Source: UBA4719 sp038249115
Lineage (GTDB): Bacteria > Actinomycetota > Actinomycetes > Actinomycetales > Dermatophilaceae
Assembly: GCA_038249115.1 (NCBI GenBank)
Contig: JBBRWQ010000001.1
Coordinates: forward strand, 53,626-117,625
Direction: 5' to 3'
Length of the DNA stretch: 64,000 nt
Under the pieces are notes generated by a model. That model had not been told where the DNA came from. It saw only the letters and a list, made by a program, of their open reading frames with translations, and made no database searches. Positions 43,452 through 52,500 of this stretch are shown here, piece after piece. Position 1 is the first letter of the stretch. The number at the start of each line of letters is the position of its first letter. A program made the position numbers and the translations under genes.

Positions 43452-46400
43452 TTGAGTCAGAGAGACTGGTTTGGCGGTTCAGGCGACGGGGGTTCCGGGG
43501 AGTCCGGAGGTCCTGGTGGCGGGGCACCCCGAGGGCCGGGCGGTCCGCGTGGCCCCCTGCCCCCCATGCCCCAACTGCGGTTGCGCCGCAGCGGTCCGCT
43601 GGCCCCCACTCTTGCCATCCTGGTCGCCATCATTGTGGTCGTCACCCTGACCGCGCAGCTCTGGACGGAGGTGCTCTGGTTCGACAGTGTTGGCTTCACA
43701 AGGGTCTTCTGGGTCGAGCTGCTCACCAAGATCGGGCTCTTCCTTGTAGGTGCACTGATCACGGCCGCGGTCGTCGCCTCGAGCCTGCTGATCGGATACC
43801 GCACCCGTCCGGTCTATCCGCCGGTCTCGGCAGAGCAACAGAACCTCGACCACTACCGTGAGCTGCTCGAGCCGCTGCGCCGAATGGCCACCATCGCCGC
43901 TCCCGCGGTGTTGGGTATCTTCGCCGGAATGGCGGCGGCCAGCCAGTGGCAGACCTACCTGCTCTGGGTCAACCGGGTGCCCTTCGGGTCCAAGGACGCG
44001 CAGTTCAACCTCGACATCGGGTTCTTCGTCTTCACCCTGCCGTGGCTTCGGTTCATCGTCGGCTTCCTCACCATGGCCCTCGTCCTGGCGGCACTGGCCG
44101 CAGCCGTGACGCACTATGTCTATGGCGGTCTGCAGCTTCAGACAAAAGGCGAACGGACCACCACCGCCGCGCGGGTTCACCTCTCGCTGCTGCTGGCCGC
44201 ACTCGCGCTCGTGCAGGCCGTCAGCTGGTGGCTGGACCGCTACTCGTTGACGACGAAGGACTCGCGACTCATCACCGGTCTGACCTACACCGACCAGCAC
44301 GCCGTCATGCCCACCAAGGCGATACTTGCGGTCGCCGGCGTGATGTGCGCGGCACTGTTCATCGCTACGATCTGGACCCACTCCTGGCGCTTGCCCGCGG
44401 TCGGAGTCGGGCTGCTGGTAGTCACTGCGGTCGTCGTCGGCGGCATCTATCCCGCGCTGATCCAGAACTTCAAGGTCAAGCCGTCCGAGAAGTCGCTCGA
44501 GGCTCCCTTCATTGATCGCAACGTCAAGGCGACACGGACGGCTTACGGGCTGGACGGAGCAGAGGTCACGCAGTACGCGGCCTCGACCACCCCCAGCAGG
44601 GGTCAGCTGCGTAACGACACCGCAACCATCCCGGGCATTCGTCTGGTTGACCCGAGCCTGGTGTCCCCGACGTTCAAACAGCTGCAGGCAGTCAAGACCT
44701 ACTACCAGTTCCCCGATGCCCTCGACGTCGACCGATACGCGATCGACGGTGCTTCGCGAGACACCGTCGTCGCGGTGCGCGAACTGGATCTGAACGGTTT
44801 GCCTGCTGCACAACGGAACTGGGTCAACGACCACACCGTCTACACGCACGGCTTCGGCCTGGTGGCGGCCTATGGCAACCGCAGCGGTCAGGATGGTCAG
44901 CCGGTCTTCTACGAGCAGAACATCCCGCCGGTGGGCCCGCTTGGAGCCTTCGAGCCGCGCATCTACTTCGGTGAGTCATCTCCGCCATACTCGATCGTCG
45001 GCGGTCTCGCGACCGGGCCGACGAGAGAGCTCGACTACCCCGACTCGAGCGCGACTGGCCAGAAGAACAACACGTACGCAGGCAACGGCGGCGTCAAGAT
45101 TGGCTCTTTCGCCCGAAAGACTGCCTACGCGCTGAAGTACCGTGAGCTGAACATCCTGCTCTCGGACACGCTCAACGCCGACTCCCGGCTGCTCGACTAC
45201 CGCACCCCCCGTGAGCGGGTTGAACGCGTCGCTCCGTGGTTGACGCTGGACGGCAACTCCTATCCAGCGGTGGTCGACGGCAAGGTGCAGTGGATCATCG
45301 ACGGCTACACCACGTCTGCCGACTACCCGTACTCCAGGCTGCAGCAGATCGAAAGCGCCACCGCGGACTCACTGACGGAGCGAACCACGGCCATCCAGGC
45401 GCTGCAGGCGAAGCAGATCAACTACATACGCAACTCGGTCAAGGCCACGGTCGATGCCTTTGACGGCAGCGTGAAGCTCTACGCATGGGACAGCCAGGAT
45501 CCGCTGCTCAAGGCCTGGTCGAAGGCTTTCGGTGGCACCGTGCGCCCGATGTCTGAGATCAGTGGAGACCTGATGGCGCACCTGCGCTACCCGGAGGATC
45601 TCTTCAAGGTCCAGCGCAGCCTGATGTCCAAGTACCACGTCACCGACCCGGGCGCCTACTTCGGCGGACAGGATTACTGGACGATTCCAGATGACCCGAC
45701 GCAGGAGACGCAGAAGGTTGACCAGCCCCCGTACTACCTCAGCATTGCAATGCCGGGCCAGTCGTCACCGTCGTTCTCGTTGACCACGACCTTCATGCCC
45801 GTTGGTAACAGGCCGGTTCTGGCTGGGTTCATGGCGGTGGACGCGAACGCGGGCGACCAAGCAGGCAAACGCAGAGCGGGGTATGGCGCGTTGCGGCTCC
45901 TCGAGCTGCCGCGCGACACCACGGTCAAGGGTCCTGGGCAGGTACAGAACGACATCGAGTCGTCCAACATCTCGTCCCCACGGTTCACGTTGACGCTCTC
46001 GCAGTTCCTCACCAACAACCGAACCCAGGGTTCTAGGGTCCAGCTGGGCAACCAGCTGACCCTGCCCGTCGGCGGTGGGCTGCTCTACGTCGAGCCCATC
46101 TACGTCAGTGCCACGACCGCTTCCTCCTATCCGTTGGCGCGGGCGATCGTGGTGGCCTTCGGCAACCAGCTGGCATGGTCGGACACCCTCAGCGGGGCTC
46201 TGGACGGGCTCTTTGGCGGCAGTTCCGGCGCGGCCACGGATGAGCCAGTCCCCGGGGCCACCCCCACGCCGACACCTACCGGCGGGACGGCTACACCTAC
46301 CGACGGGGCGGCTACAAGTGCGGCGTTGAAGGCTGCACTGGCGGACGTTCAGAAAGCATTTGCCGACGGCCAGGAGGCGCTCAAGAAGGGCGACTTCACG

Positions 46401-46544
46401 GCATACGGTGAGGCCCAGAAGCGGCTGCAGGCTGCGATCGCCGATGCTGTGGCCGCCGCTCCGTCGGGTTCGGTCACGCTTCCGACCCCGGGTGCCACCG
46501 CGACCGCGACGGCGCCCGCTCCGACTGCGACAGCCACTCCCTGA
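43452..46544 (+). CDS. UPF0182 large membrane protein
   Basis: 1030 aa. A Gly/Pro-rich N-terminus of about 50 residues, seven hydrophobic segments within about 50-345, then a large extracytoplasmic part with VKPSEKSLEAPFIDRNVKAT and NGNSYPAVVDGKVQWIIDGY. The last 100 residues hold a Thr/Pro-rich linker (TPTPTGGTATPTDG), a helical segment and a second Pro/Ala/Thr tail. The start is TTG 43452 with no clear ribosome binding site. Function unknown; conserved across Actinobacteria. Confidence 0.9.
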   Translation: MSQRDWFGGSGDGGSGESGGPGGGAPRGPGGPRGPLPPMPQLRLRRSGPLAPTLAILVAIIVVVTLTAQLWTEVLWFDSVGFTRVFWVELLTKIGLFLVGALITAAVVASSLLIGYRTRPVYPPVSAEQQNLDHYRELLEPLRRMATIAAPAVLGIFAGMAAASQWQTYLLWVNRVPFGSKDAQFNLDIGFFVFTLPWLRFIVGFLTMALVLAALAAAVTHYVYGGLQLQTKGERTTTAARVHLSLLLAALALVQAVSWWLDRYSLTTKDSRLITGLTYTDQHAVMPTKAILAVAGVMCAALFIATIWTHSWRLPAVGVGLLVVTAVVVGGIYPALIQNFKVKPSEKSLEAPFIDRNVKATRTAYGLDGAEVTQYAASTTPSRGQLRNDTATIPGIRLVDPSLVSPTFKQLQAVKTYYQFPDALDVDRYAIDGASRDTVVAVRELDLNGLPAAQRNWVNDHTVYTHGFGLVAAYGNRSGQDGQPVFYEQNIPPVGPLGAFEPRIYFGESSPPYSIVGGLATGPTRELDYPDSSATGQKNNTYAGNGGVKIGSFARKTAYALKYRELNILLSDTLNADSRLLDYRTPRERVERVAPWLTLDGNSYPAVVDGKVQWIIDGYTTSADYPYSRLQQIESATADSLTERTTAIQALQAKQINYIRNSVKATVDAFDGSVKLYAWDSQDPLLKAWSKAFGGTVRPMSEISGDLMAHLRYPEDLFKVQRSLMSKYHVTDPGAYFGGQDYWTIPDDPTQETQKVDQPPYYLSIAMPGQSSPSFSLTTTFMPVGNRPVLAGFMAVDANAGDQAGKRRAGYGALRLLELPRDTTVKGPGQVQNDIESSNISSPRFTLTLSQFLTNNRTQGSRVQLGNQLTLPVGGGLLYVEPIYVSATTASSYPLARAIVVAFGNQLAWSDTLSGALDGLFGGSSGAATDEPVPGATPTPTPTGGTATPTDGAATSAALKAALADVQKAFADGQEALKKGDFTAYGEAQKRLQAAIADAVAAAPSGSVTLPTPGATATATAPAPTATATP

Positions 46545-46615
46545 GCGCAAGTCCTGAGCGCGGACCGGGCCGATTAGGTATGCCCGCCCGGTTCGCGTTA
46601 GGGTTGGTTTATCGA

Positions 46616-46692
46616 CGCGGGGTGGAGCAGCTCGGTAGCTCGCCGGGCTCATAACCCGGAGGTCGCAGGTTCAAATCCTGCCCCCGCTACCA
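46616..46692 (+). tRNA. Initiator tRNA-fMet (CAT)
   Basis: 77 nt. The unpaired C1-A72 end (CGCGGGG ... CCCCGCTA) and the three G-C pairs at the base of the anticodon stem (GGG-CTCATAA-CCC) identify an initiator tRNA; the anticodon CAT is at 46650-46652, and CCA is encoded. Its 3' 46 bp are part of a 49-bp direct repeat, so the gene is an integration site. Confidence 0.97.
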
Positions 46693-46695
46693 ACG
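46647..46695 (+). repeat. attL core: 3' half of tRNA-fMet
   Basis: 49 bp from GCTCATAACC to CTACCAACG, identical to 48267-48315. It covers the anticodon loop to the CCA end plus three bases. Typical attachment core of a tyrosine-recombinase element. Confidence 0.88.
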
Positions 46696-46720
46696 CGTCA
46701 GCGGTATCACCGCAGGTCAC

Positions 46721-46748
46721 AGGCTCGCAAGTTAACGCTTGCGGGCCT
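46721..46748 (+). terminator. Hairpin after tRNA-fMet
   Basis: AGGC-T-CGCAAG and CTTGCG-G-GCCT form a strong stem with a TTAACG loop, 28 bp after the tRNA. Confidence 0.75.
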
Positions 46749-46772
46749 GCGGCATGTCCGGGGAGGTATGGG

Positions 46773-46804
46773 CCGTGACCAGAACCGTGACCCAATCCGT
46801 GACC
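46773..46804 (+). repeat. Iteron array L1 (three CCGTGACC, 12-bp period)
   Basis: CCGTGACC at 46773, 46785 and 46797, followed by ACGGTCGTCTCGG. Looks like arm-type recombinase binding sites of the left end of block A. The rest of the 324-bp gap 46693-47016 holds the hairpin and the operator listed separately. Confidence 0.75.
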
Positions 46805-46953
46805 ACGGTCGTCTCGGGTGTCTCGCAGGGTCTCAGTTGGGTAAAACGCATCGTCACACTTGAGCGGGATCGGGATGGGCACGCCACAGCGAGATAGCGT
46901 TCGCCGGGTCGATTTCCGGACGGTCGCAGGCGTAGCCTCACGATGGTTCTTCA

Positions 46954-46993
46954 CAAGAAACACAAATATGAACCTGTAAATTGGTGTTTCTTG
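46954..46993. promoter_or_regulatory. Inverted-repeat operator and promoter of block A genes
   Basis: CAAGAAACAC (46954-46963) and GTGTTTCTTG (46984-46993) are perfect inverted repeats 20 bp apart. The right arm overlaps the likely -35 region; TATGCT (47005-47010) is the -10 and ends 6 nt before ATG 47017. Probably the autoregulatory site of the HTH protein. Confidence 0.6.
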
Positions 46994-47016
46994 TGTTTGT
47001 ATCCTATGCTTGAGGA

Positions 47017-47547
47017 ATGCGAGCCGTGACGGTAAACGAGACGACCCAGTCGGAGCGGGAGGAACTTCTTACGACGGGCGAGGCTGCCCGGGTTTTGGGA
47101 TCCTCGCGGCAGCATGTCGTCGATCTGTGCAACGCGGGCGAGCTGCCATTCGTGACCACCGGCCGACACCGCCGGATCCGGCGCCGAGATATCGAAGCGG
47201 CGCGCAACCGCACCCAGCGCCTGACCCGCGACCAGCGACGCAGTCTGTGGCTGAACATGGCAGTCGCGGGCAAGCTTGTCGCCGACCCGGAAGCCGTCCT
47301 GGGCACAGCACGGGAGAACCTGCTGGCCCTCTCCGAGGGACACCAGCGGGGCCAGGCCGCGCACTGGCTACGCGAGTGGGACAACCTCCTGCAGGGTCCC
47401 GTGGAGCGGGTACTAGAGGTTCTCACCTCGCGTACGCCGTGGGCGCGGGAGATGCGGCAGAACTCCCCATTTGGCGGGGTGCTGCCCGACGAGGAACGCA
47501 CGATGGTTCTGGCCGCGTTCACCTCGCACGAGCGGGCGAACCGATGA
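47017..47547 (+). CDS. Excisionase-like HTH protein, putative antitoxin
   Basis: 176 aa. ELLTTGEAARVLGSSRQHVV and GELPFVTTGRHRRIRRRDIE (about 15-65) form a MerR/excisionase-type winged helix with the basic wing. The C-terminal 100 residues are helical and unknown. It overlaps the next gene by ATGA and has a palindromic operator in its promoter, the layout of an autoregulated antitoxin. Despite the excisionase-like label, there is no integrase nearby. Confidence 0.75.
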   Translation: MRAVTVNETTQSEREELLTTGEAARVLGSSRQHVVDLCNAGELPFVTTGRHRRIRRRDIEAARNRTQRLTRDQRRSLWLNMAVAGKLVADPEAVLGTARENLLALSEGHQRGQAAHWLREWDNLLQGPVERVLEVLTSRTPWAREMRQNSPFGGVLPDEERTMVLAAFTSHERANR

Positions 47548-48086
47548 AACGCACTGAGCTCGAGCACATCCTGCGCGCCGCCTCACGCATCTCCGGCGAC
47601 CGTGATGTCGTCGTCATCGGAAGCCAGTCCATCCTTGGGACGTATTCCGAGGACGAGCTCCCGGAGGCAGCGCACGCTTCCATCGAGGCGGACATCGCCT
47701 TTTGGGATGACCCCGGAAACGACAAGTCCGACACCGTCGACATGCACATGGGGGAGGACTCCCAGTTCCACGCCACCTTCGGGTACTACGCCCAGGGCGT
47801 AGACGTGGCCACGGCCGTCCTGACTGCCGGATGGCGAGATCGCGTGGTGGTGTACCAGGCGCCGGGTGCCGCCCCGGCCGTAGGACATTGCCTGGAGCCA
47901 CATGATCTTGTCGTCTCCAAGCTCGTCGCCGGCCGTGAGAAGGACTTCGAGTTCGTCAGCGCCCTGCTCGCCTACCGGCTCGTTGACGCTTCGACGCTGA
48001 TCGAGCGAGCCACCCAACTGCAGGTGCCTCTGGTGCGCACCAGGGTCTTGAGCTGGGTGGCCTCGTGGGTCAGCCGACACGGATGA
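47544..48086 (+). CDS. DUF6036-type nucleotidyltransferase, putative toxin
   Basis: 180 aa. VVVIGSQSILGTY (about 21-33) is the G-S nucleotidyltransferase motif; ASIEADIAFWDD supplies the acidic metal residues. LEPHDLVVSKLVAGREKDFEF is typical of AbiEii/MNT-like proteins. Such enzymes add nucleotides to tRNA or protein; the target is unknown. Coupled to the HTH gene, it forms a two-gene unit like other HTH + nucleotidyltransferase toxin-antitoxin modules. The frame is intact. Confidence 0.75.
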   Translation: MKRTELEHILRAASRISGDRDVVVIGSQSILGTYSEDELPEAAHASIEADIAFWDDPGNDKSDTVDMHMGEDSQFHATFGYYAQGVDVATAVLTAGWRDRVVVYQAPGAAPAVGHCLEPHDLVVSKLVAGREKDFEFVSALLAYRLVDASTLIERATQLQVPLVRTRVLSWVASWVSRHG

Positions 48087-48129
48087 GGAAACCGTCCAGG
48101 TCCGCCGCGGTAGCGTCCCGGACGGGCAA

Positions 48130-48149
48130 CCGTGACCAGATCCGTGACT
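48130..48149 (+). repeat. Iteron array R1 (two CCGTGACY)
   Basis: CCGTGACC at 48130 and CCGTGACT at 48142, followed by GAGACGCCACGGGA. Together with the next about 75 bp (GGATGCGACGTCGACGC, GGCGAGCGCGACGAA) it is repeated at 60484. Confidence 0.72.
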
Positions 48150-48266
48150 GAGACGCCACGGGATCGGGCCGCACCCTCCGGGAGGGATGCGACGTCGACG
48201 CCATGGCGAGCGCGACGAATGGTCACGGGGGAGACAGAGCAGACGGTCTGGGACCGGGTTCGCCTT

Positions 48267-48315
48267 GCTCATAACCCGGAGGTCGCAGGTTCAAATCCTG
48301 CCCCCGCTACCAACG
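48267..48315 (+). repeat. attR core of block A
   Basis: Identical 49-bp copy of the 3' half of tRNA-fMet. It lacks the acceptor 5' strand and D-arm, so it is not a tRNA gene. About 118 bp of spacer separates it from iterons R1. Confidence 0.88.
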
Positions 48316-48646
48316 TCGTCGCAGGTCAGAGGCCCTTTCCCACTGGGAGAGGGCCTCTTGCCATGTGTGGCCCGTGACCAGATCCGTGACCAGGACCGTA
48401 ACCAAGGGCGTCTCAGCCATTCCGCTTCGTCTTACGAACGGATGTATTGCGACTGGTCGGGATTTCTGAGATGCGATCACTGGTTCGAAGCCCGGCGGTC
48501 CCACCTTGTCCGTCAGTCATGTCGATGACGGCCACCGGGCCTGTAGCCGAAACTCATCGCGAGACGGCGGCATCGCCTTGCGTTCCTGGTCACATGTCAG
48601 GGACTGTGCCGCAGCCGATCGCCACTAGAGACGTGCCGTTTGAGGC
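48316..48646. other. Gene-free junction between block A and block B
   Basis: 331 bp without a credible gene. It holds a hairpin (AGAGGCCCT/AGGGCCTCT, 48328-48358) placed like the one after the tRNA, then iterons L2. GCAGGTCA-N-AGGC just after the core is shared with the sequence after the tRNA. I see nothing else in it. Confidence 0.6.
48372..48403 (+). repeat. Iteron array L2 (three copies)
   Basis: CCGTGACC at 48372 and 48384, CCGTAACC at 48396, followed by AAGGGCGTCTCAG: the same layout and spacing as L1. Confidence 0.75.
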
Positions 48647-49066
48647 CTACGGGCGCTGCCACGGGTCGATCAGGGTGACGTCCGTGTGCCGAAAGTCCCT
48701 TAGGTTGCGTGTGGCCAGAGCTGCGCCGTGGGCGCGACAGATGGAGGCGATCTGCCCATCGAACCCGTCGATCGGCAGCCCGATTTGGTCACGGCCTCCA
48801 ACGACCTCCGCATAATGCGTCGCTGCACTGGAGTCGAAGGGCAGCACCTGGTCATCGAAGGCCGCGAACACATCTGACGCAGTGCTGCGCAGGAGTTCCT
48901 TGCGGCGCCCGTTCGGCAGTCGGGCGATGCCGTAGAGGATCTCGGCCAGCGTGATCGAGGTTGTGAACAACTCGCTGCCGGTCCGGGCCCGTACCCACTC
49001 GATCACGGCCGCAGACGGCGACGGCTTCATCAGTTCGGACACCACGTTGGTGTCGATGATGATCAT
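48647..49066 (-). CDS. vapC: PIN-domain ribonuclease toxin (FitB/VapC type)
   Basis: 139 aa. MIIIDTNVVSELMKP (Asp5), SITLAEILYGIARLP (Glu near 42), and IDGFDGQIASICRAHGAALA (Asp near 102) are the acidic PIN residues; LATRNLRDF is the usual C-terminal strand. Cleaves RNA, held inactive by the antitoxin. Its ATG overlaps the antitoxin stop as ATGA. Confidence 0.9.
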   Translation of the reverse strand: MIIIDTNVVSELMKPSPSAAVIEWVRARTGSELFTTSITLAEILYGIARLPNGRRKELLRSTASDVFAAFDDQVLPFDSSAATHYAEVVGGRDQIGLPIDGFDGQIASICRAHGAALATRNLRDFRHTDVTLIDPWQRP

Positions 49067-49308
49067 CCAGACAGATCTGGTGCACGCAGCGGTGTGGACC
49101 GCGCGGGCAGATCCAGCTCAACTCCGCCGATGCTGGCGAAGCGATTCAACATAGTCGTGAAAAGTCCATCCCTGTCACCGGGCTCACTGACCGCCTCGGC
49201 GAGAATGGTCCGGATCTCCGATTCCATCGATCGGCCGTGGACTGCTGCGCGCAGACGCAGCCGCTCCTTCACCTGATCGTCTAGGTTTCTGACAGTCACA
49301 GCAGCCAT
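49063..49308 (-). CDS. vapB: FitA/VapB-type ribbon-helix-helix antitoxin
   Basis: 81 aa. MAAVTVRNLDDQVKERLRLR and GRSMESEIRTILAEAV are the FitA-like ribbon-helix-helix with R-S-M-E-x-E. The C-terminal tail (LFTTMLNRFASIGGVELDLP) would wrap the toxin. ATG 49308 follows GGAGGT at 7-nt spacing; GTG 49317 is an alternative. Autoregulation through the tandem palindromes upstream is likely. Confidence 0.88.
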   Translation of the reverse strand: MAAVTVRNLDDQVKERLRLRAAVHGRSMESEIRTILAEAVSEPGDRDGLFTTMLNRFASIGGVELDLPARSTPLRAPDLSG

Positions 49309-49324
49309 CGTCCCCACCTCCAGT

Positions 49325-49341
49325 TGCTAGCAATGCTAGCA
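49325..49341. promoter_or_regulatory. Operator of the FitAB/VapBC-type module
   Basis: Two copies of the palindrome TGCTAGCA (49325-49332 and 49334-49341), one base apart, 17 bp upstream of the antitoxin ATG. Confidence 0.65.
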
Positions 49342-49553
49342 TTCAGACGTGCGCGTGCGACGGCAGGAGTCTCGGTAGTCTGGTGGCGAGGTCGCGCACG
49401 CGATCATCGGCCTTTGTGAGGGTGTGAGAATGTCGGCTGGGTTGATTTGACTGCCCAGCGTGCCTCATCTAGAACAAGTTGGCGCCTAACAACTGGTCCC
49501 TTCATCGGTTAGGTTTGCGATCCTGGCTGACGAATCCTAGGAGTTGAGCAGCG

Positions 49554-52500
49554 TTGATCGTTCTTCACGCCTGGTGGTCGATCCAGCGCGATCCCAGGGG
49601 CGAGCTGACCTTGTGGGCTGAGGACTCCGAGGCGCCAGCGCAGCCACCCGTGCGCCGAGGTCGCCGCCCCGCCATACAGGCTCATCCCTTCGCCGTCACT
49701 GCTCAGGAGCTGGCAGCCGCGACGGCGCTCGAGGGCACTCCTGGGATTTCGGGTACGGCTGTCCTCGCCCTGCCGAACCAGGGCCGGGGTCCGGCTGCCT
49801 CAGCAACGGTGTGCCGGACTCGCGAGGAGACGCAGACCCCTCAGTCCCCGGCCGACGGGCGGTGGGAGGTCCCCACTCTGGCTCTGGACGCTCAGACTGC
49901 CCTGGGCTACCTGCTGGCATCCGGCGAAGCCGAGATCGACGTTGAACAACCGATTGCTGGTGGTGACCTGCGAGGGTTGCAGGCACTGGCGGGGTTCGCC
50001 GTGGATCTCGTCGGACGCGGTCGGGTGCTCCCCTGCGTGCGAGACACGGGCGACGGTAGGGCGATGGCGATGTGGTCTGCGGTGGTGACGGGAGCCGACG
50101 CCGTGTGGTTGCGCATGTCGGCCACGGGACTGCCTGGCTCCTTCACGGCTGCGTGCCCGGCTGACGTTGACCGAAGTGCGGCCGTGGTGCGTTCGCTCGC
50201 CGCGGCGACCGATGCTCTGGTGGACGCCGCGGTGCGCTCACGTCTGGGCCACGCTCCGCGCCGGCGCGGGGCTGCGTCGTTCCGATCAGCACTGACTGGC
50301 TCCGACCCGTACTTTGCCACCACTCCTGTCGCTTTGGCCACTTTGGACCAGGCACTCGCCGATTGGCAGCGGGAGGTCACCCAGGTGGGGGCGGTTCGGG
50401 CCTGTTTCCGGCTGGTCGAACCGCTGGGAGCGGCTGAGGTGACGGCGGGCGAGGACGCGGTCGACGTCCCGTGGCGGGTGGACTTCGCGTTGCAGTCGAC
50501 GGAGGAGCCCAGCCTGGTCGTCGACGCCGGGCAGGTGTGGCGGGCCAAGGGGGCGTTGCGCGCGCTGGCCCGTCACGTCGCCGACCCGCAGGAGACCCTG
50601 CTTGGTGAGCTGGGCCGTGCGGTGCGCCTCTACCCGGACATAGAGAGTGCGCTACGCACAGCGAAGCCGTCGTCGCTGACCCTCGACGCCGAAGGCGCGC
50701 ACCTGTTCCTCTCGGAGGCCGCACCGATCCTGCTGGCCGCCGGCTTCGGCGTACTACTCCCGGGGTGGTGGACCAACCCCGCCATGCGGCTGGGCGCGAA
50801 GCTCTCGGTGTCGACCCCCGCCCAGCCGGGCTCGGCCGAGACCAAAGCAGTTATCGGCCGTGATGGTCTGGTGGACTTCCAATGGGATCTGGCTGTCGGG
50901 GAACACACGCTGAGCGAGCAGGACGTCGCCGACCTCGTCGAGGCCCAGCAGCCGCTGGTGCGGGTGCGCGGTCAGTGGATGTACGTCGACGCAGACCGCC
51001 TGGCCAGAGCGCGGGCGTTCCTTGCCAGGAAATCGCTCGGCACGGGCCGGATGAGCGTCGGGGCGGTGCTCGGGACCATCGGGGCGCTGGAGGAAGGACC
51101 CGGTGGCCTGCCCGTGGTAGCCGTCGAGGCGCAGGGCTGGCTCGCCGATCTCCTGTCCGGTCAGGTGGACCACCGGATCGCGCCGATGACCGCGCCGGAA
51201 GGTTTCAAGGGTGAGTTGCGCCCATACCAGGAACGTGGTCTGGCCTGGTTGTCGTTCCTGGAGTCGGTCGGTCTGGGCGGCGTCCTCGCGGACGACATGG
51301 GTCTGGGCAAGACGGTGCAGCTGCTCGCGCTGATGTGCGGCGAGCTTGCTCAGGACGTGGGTCCCACCCTGCTGGTCTGCCCGATGTCGCTGGTCGGCAA
51401 CTGGCAGCGGGAGGCGGCCCGTTTCACCCCCGGGCTGCGCGTGCACGTCCACCACGGGGCCGAGCGACCCAAGGGGAAGGCCTTCCATGAGGTGGTGGCG
51501 TCCTCCGACCTGGTCGTGACCACATATGGGCTGGTGATCCGCGATATCGACGCGCTGCGTGCGATGAGCTGGCGCCGAGTCGTCCTCGACGAGGCCCAGG
51601 CGGTGAAGAACGCGGCGACCCGAGCGGCGGTGGCGGTGCGGTCGCTGCCGCCGTCGCCCCGGTTCGCGGTGACCGGGACCCCTGTGGAGAACCGGCTGGG
51701 CGACCTCTGGTCGCTGATGGAGTTCGCCAACCCCGGGCTGCTCGGTCAGCCCTCGGCGTTCAAAGCGCGCTTCGCGACGCCCATCGAGCGGCACGGCGAC
51801 ACCGAGGCGGCGACCCGGCTGAGGTCGCTGACGCAACCGTTCGTGCTGCGACGGCTGAAAACCGACACCTCGATCATCACCGACCTGCCGGCCAAGATCG
51901 AGATGGAGGTGGTGTGCTCGCTGACCAGTGAGCAGGCCTCGCTCTACCAGGCCGTCGTCGCGGACATGATGGACCGCATCGAGAGCACTGAGGGGATCGA
52001 GCGCCGCGGACTGGTCCTGGCGACCATGACCAAGCTCAAACAGGTCTGCAACCACCCGGCGCAGTTCCTCAAGGATGGCAGCAGGCTCGGCGGGCGCTCG
52101 GGCAAGCTGGCGCGCGTGGAGGAGACCCTCGAGGAGGTGCTCGCCTCGGGGGAGAAGGCGCTGCTGTTCACGCAGTATGCCGAGTTCGGCGACCTGCTGC
52201 GTACTCACCTCGGTGCCCGCTTCGGTCGTGAGGTCGCCTACCTTCACGGGGGGCTGAGCAAGGGACAGCGCGACGCCCTGGTCGCCAGGTTCCAGGACCC
52301 TGCCGGGGGTGGGCCGTCCATGTTCGTCCTGTCACTGAAGGCAGGGGGTACGGGGCTTACCCTCACCGCGGCCAACCATGTCATCCACGTCGATCGGTGG
52401 TGGAACCCTGCCGTGGAGGATCAGGCCACCGACCGTGCGTTCCGCATCGGGCAGACCCGCTCGGTCCAGGTGCGCAAGCTGGTGTGCGCGGGCACGTTAG

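Noticed and set aside
43479..44849. 456-codon minus-strand frame over UPF0182
   Set aside because: Antisense shadow with Arg/Asp/Gly-biased composition and no recognisable domain.
46773..46804. Plasmid replication iterons
   Set aside because: No Rep gene or origin features; arrays occur as pairs or triples at block edges beside a tRNA core, fitting integrase arm sites better.
46649..46963. Minus-strand ORF ending GAGFEPATSGL
   Set aside because: It is the reverse complement of the tRNA 3' half, a well-known spurious translation.
48267..48311. Second tRNA-fMet
   Set aside because: Only the 3' half is present; the acceptor 5' strand, D-arm and half the anticodon stem are missing. It is an att core.
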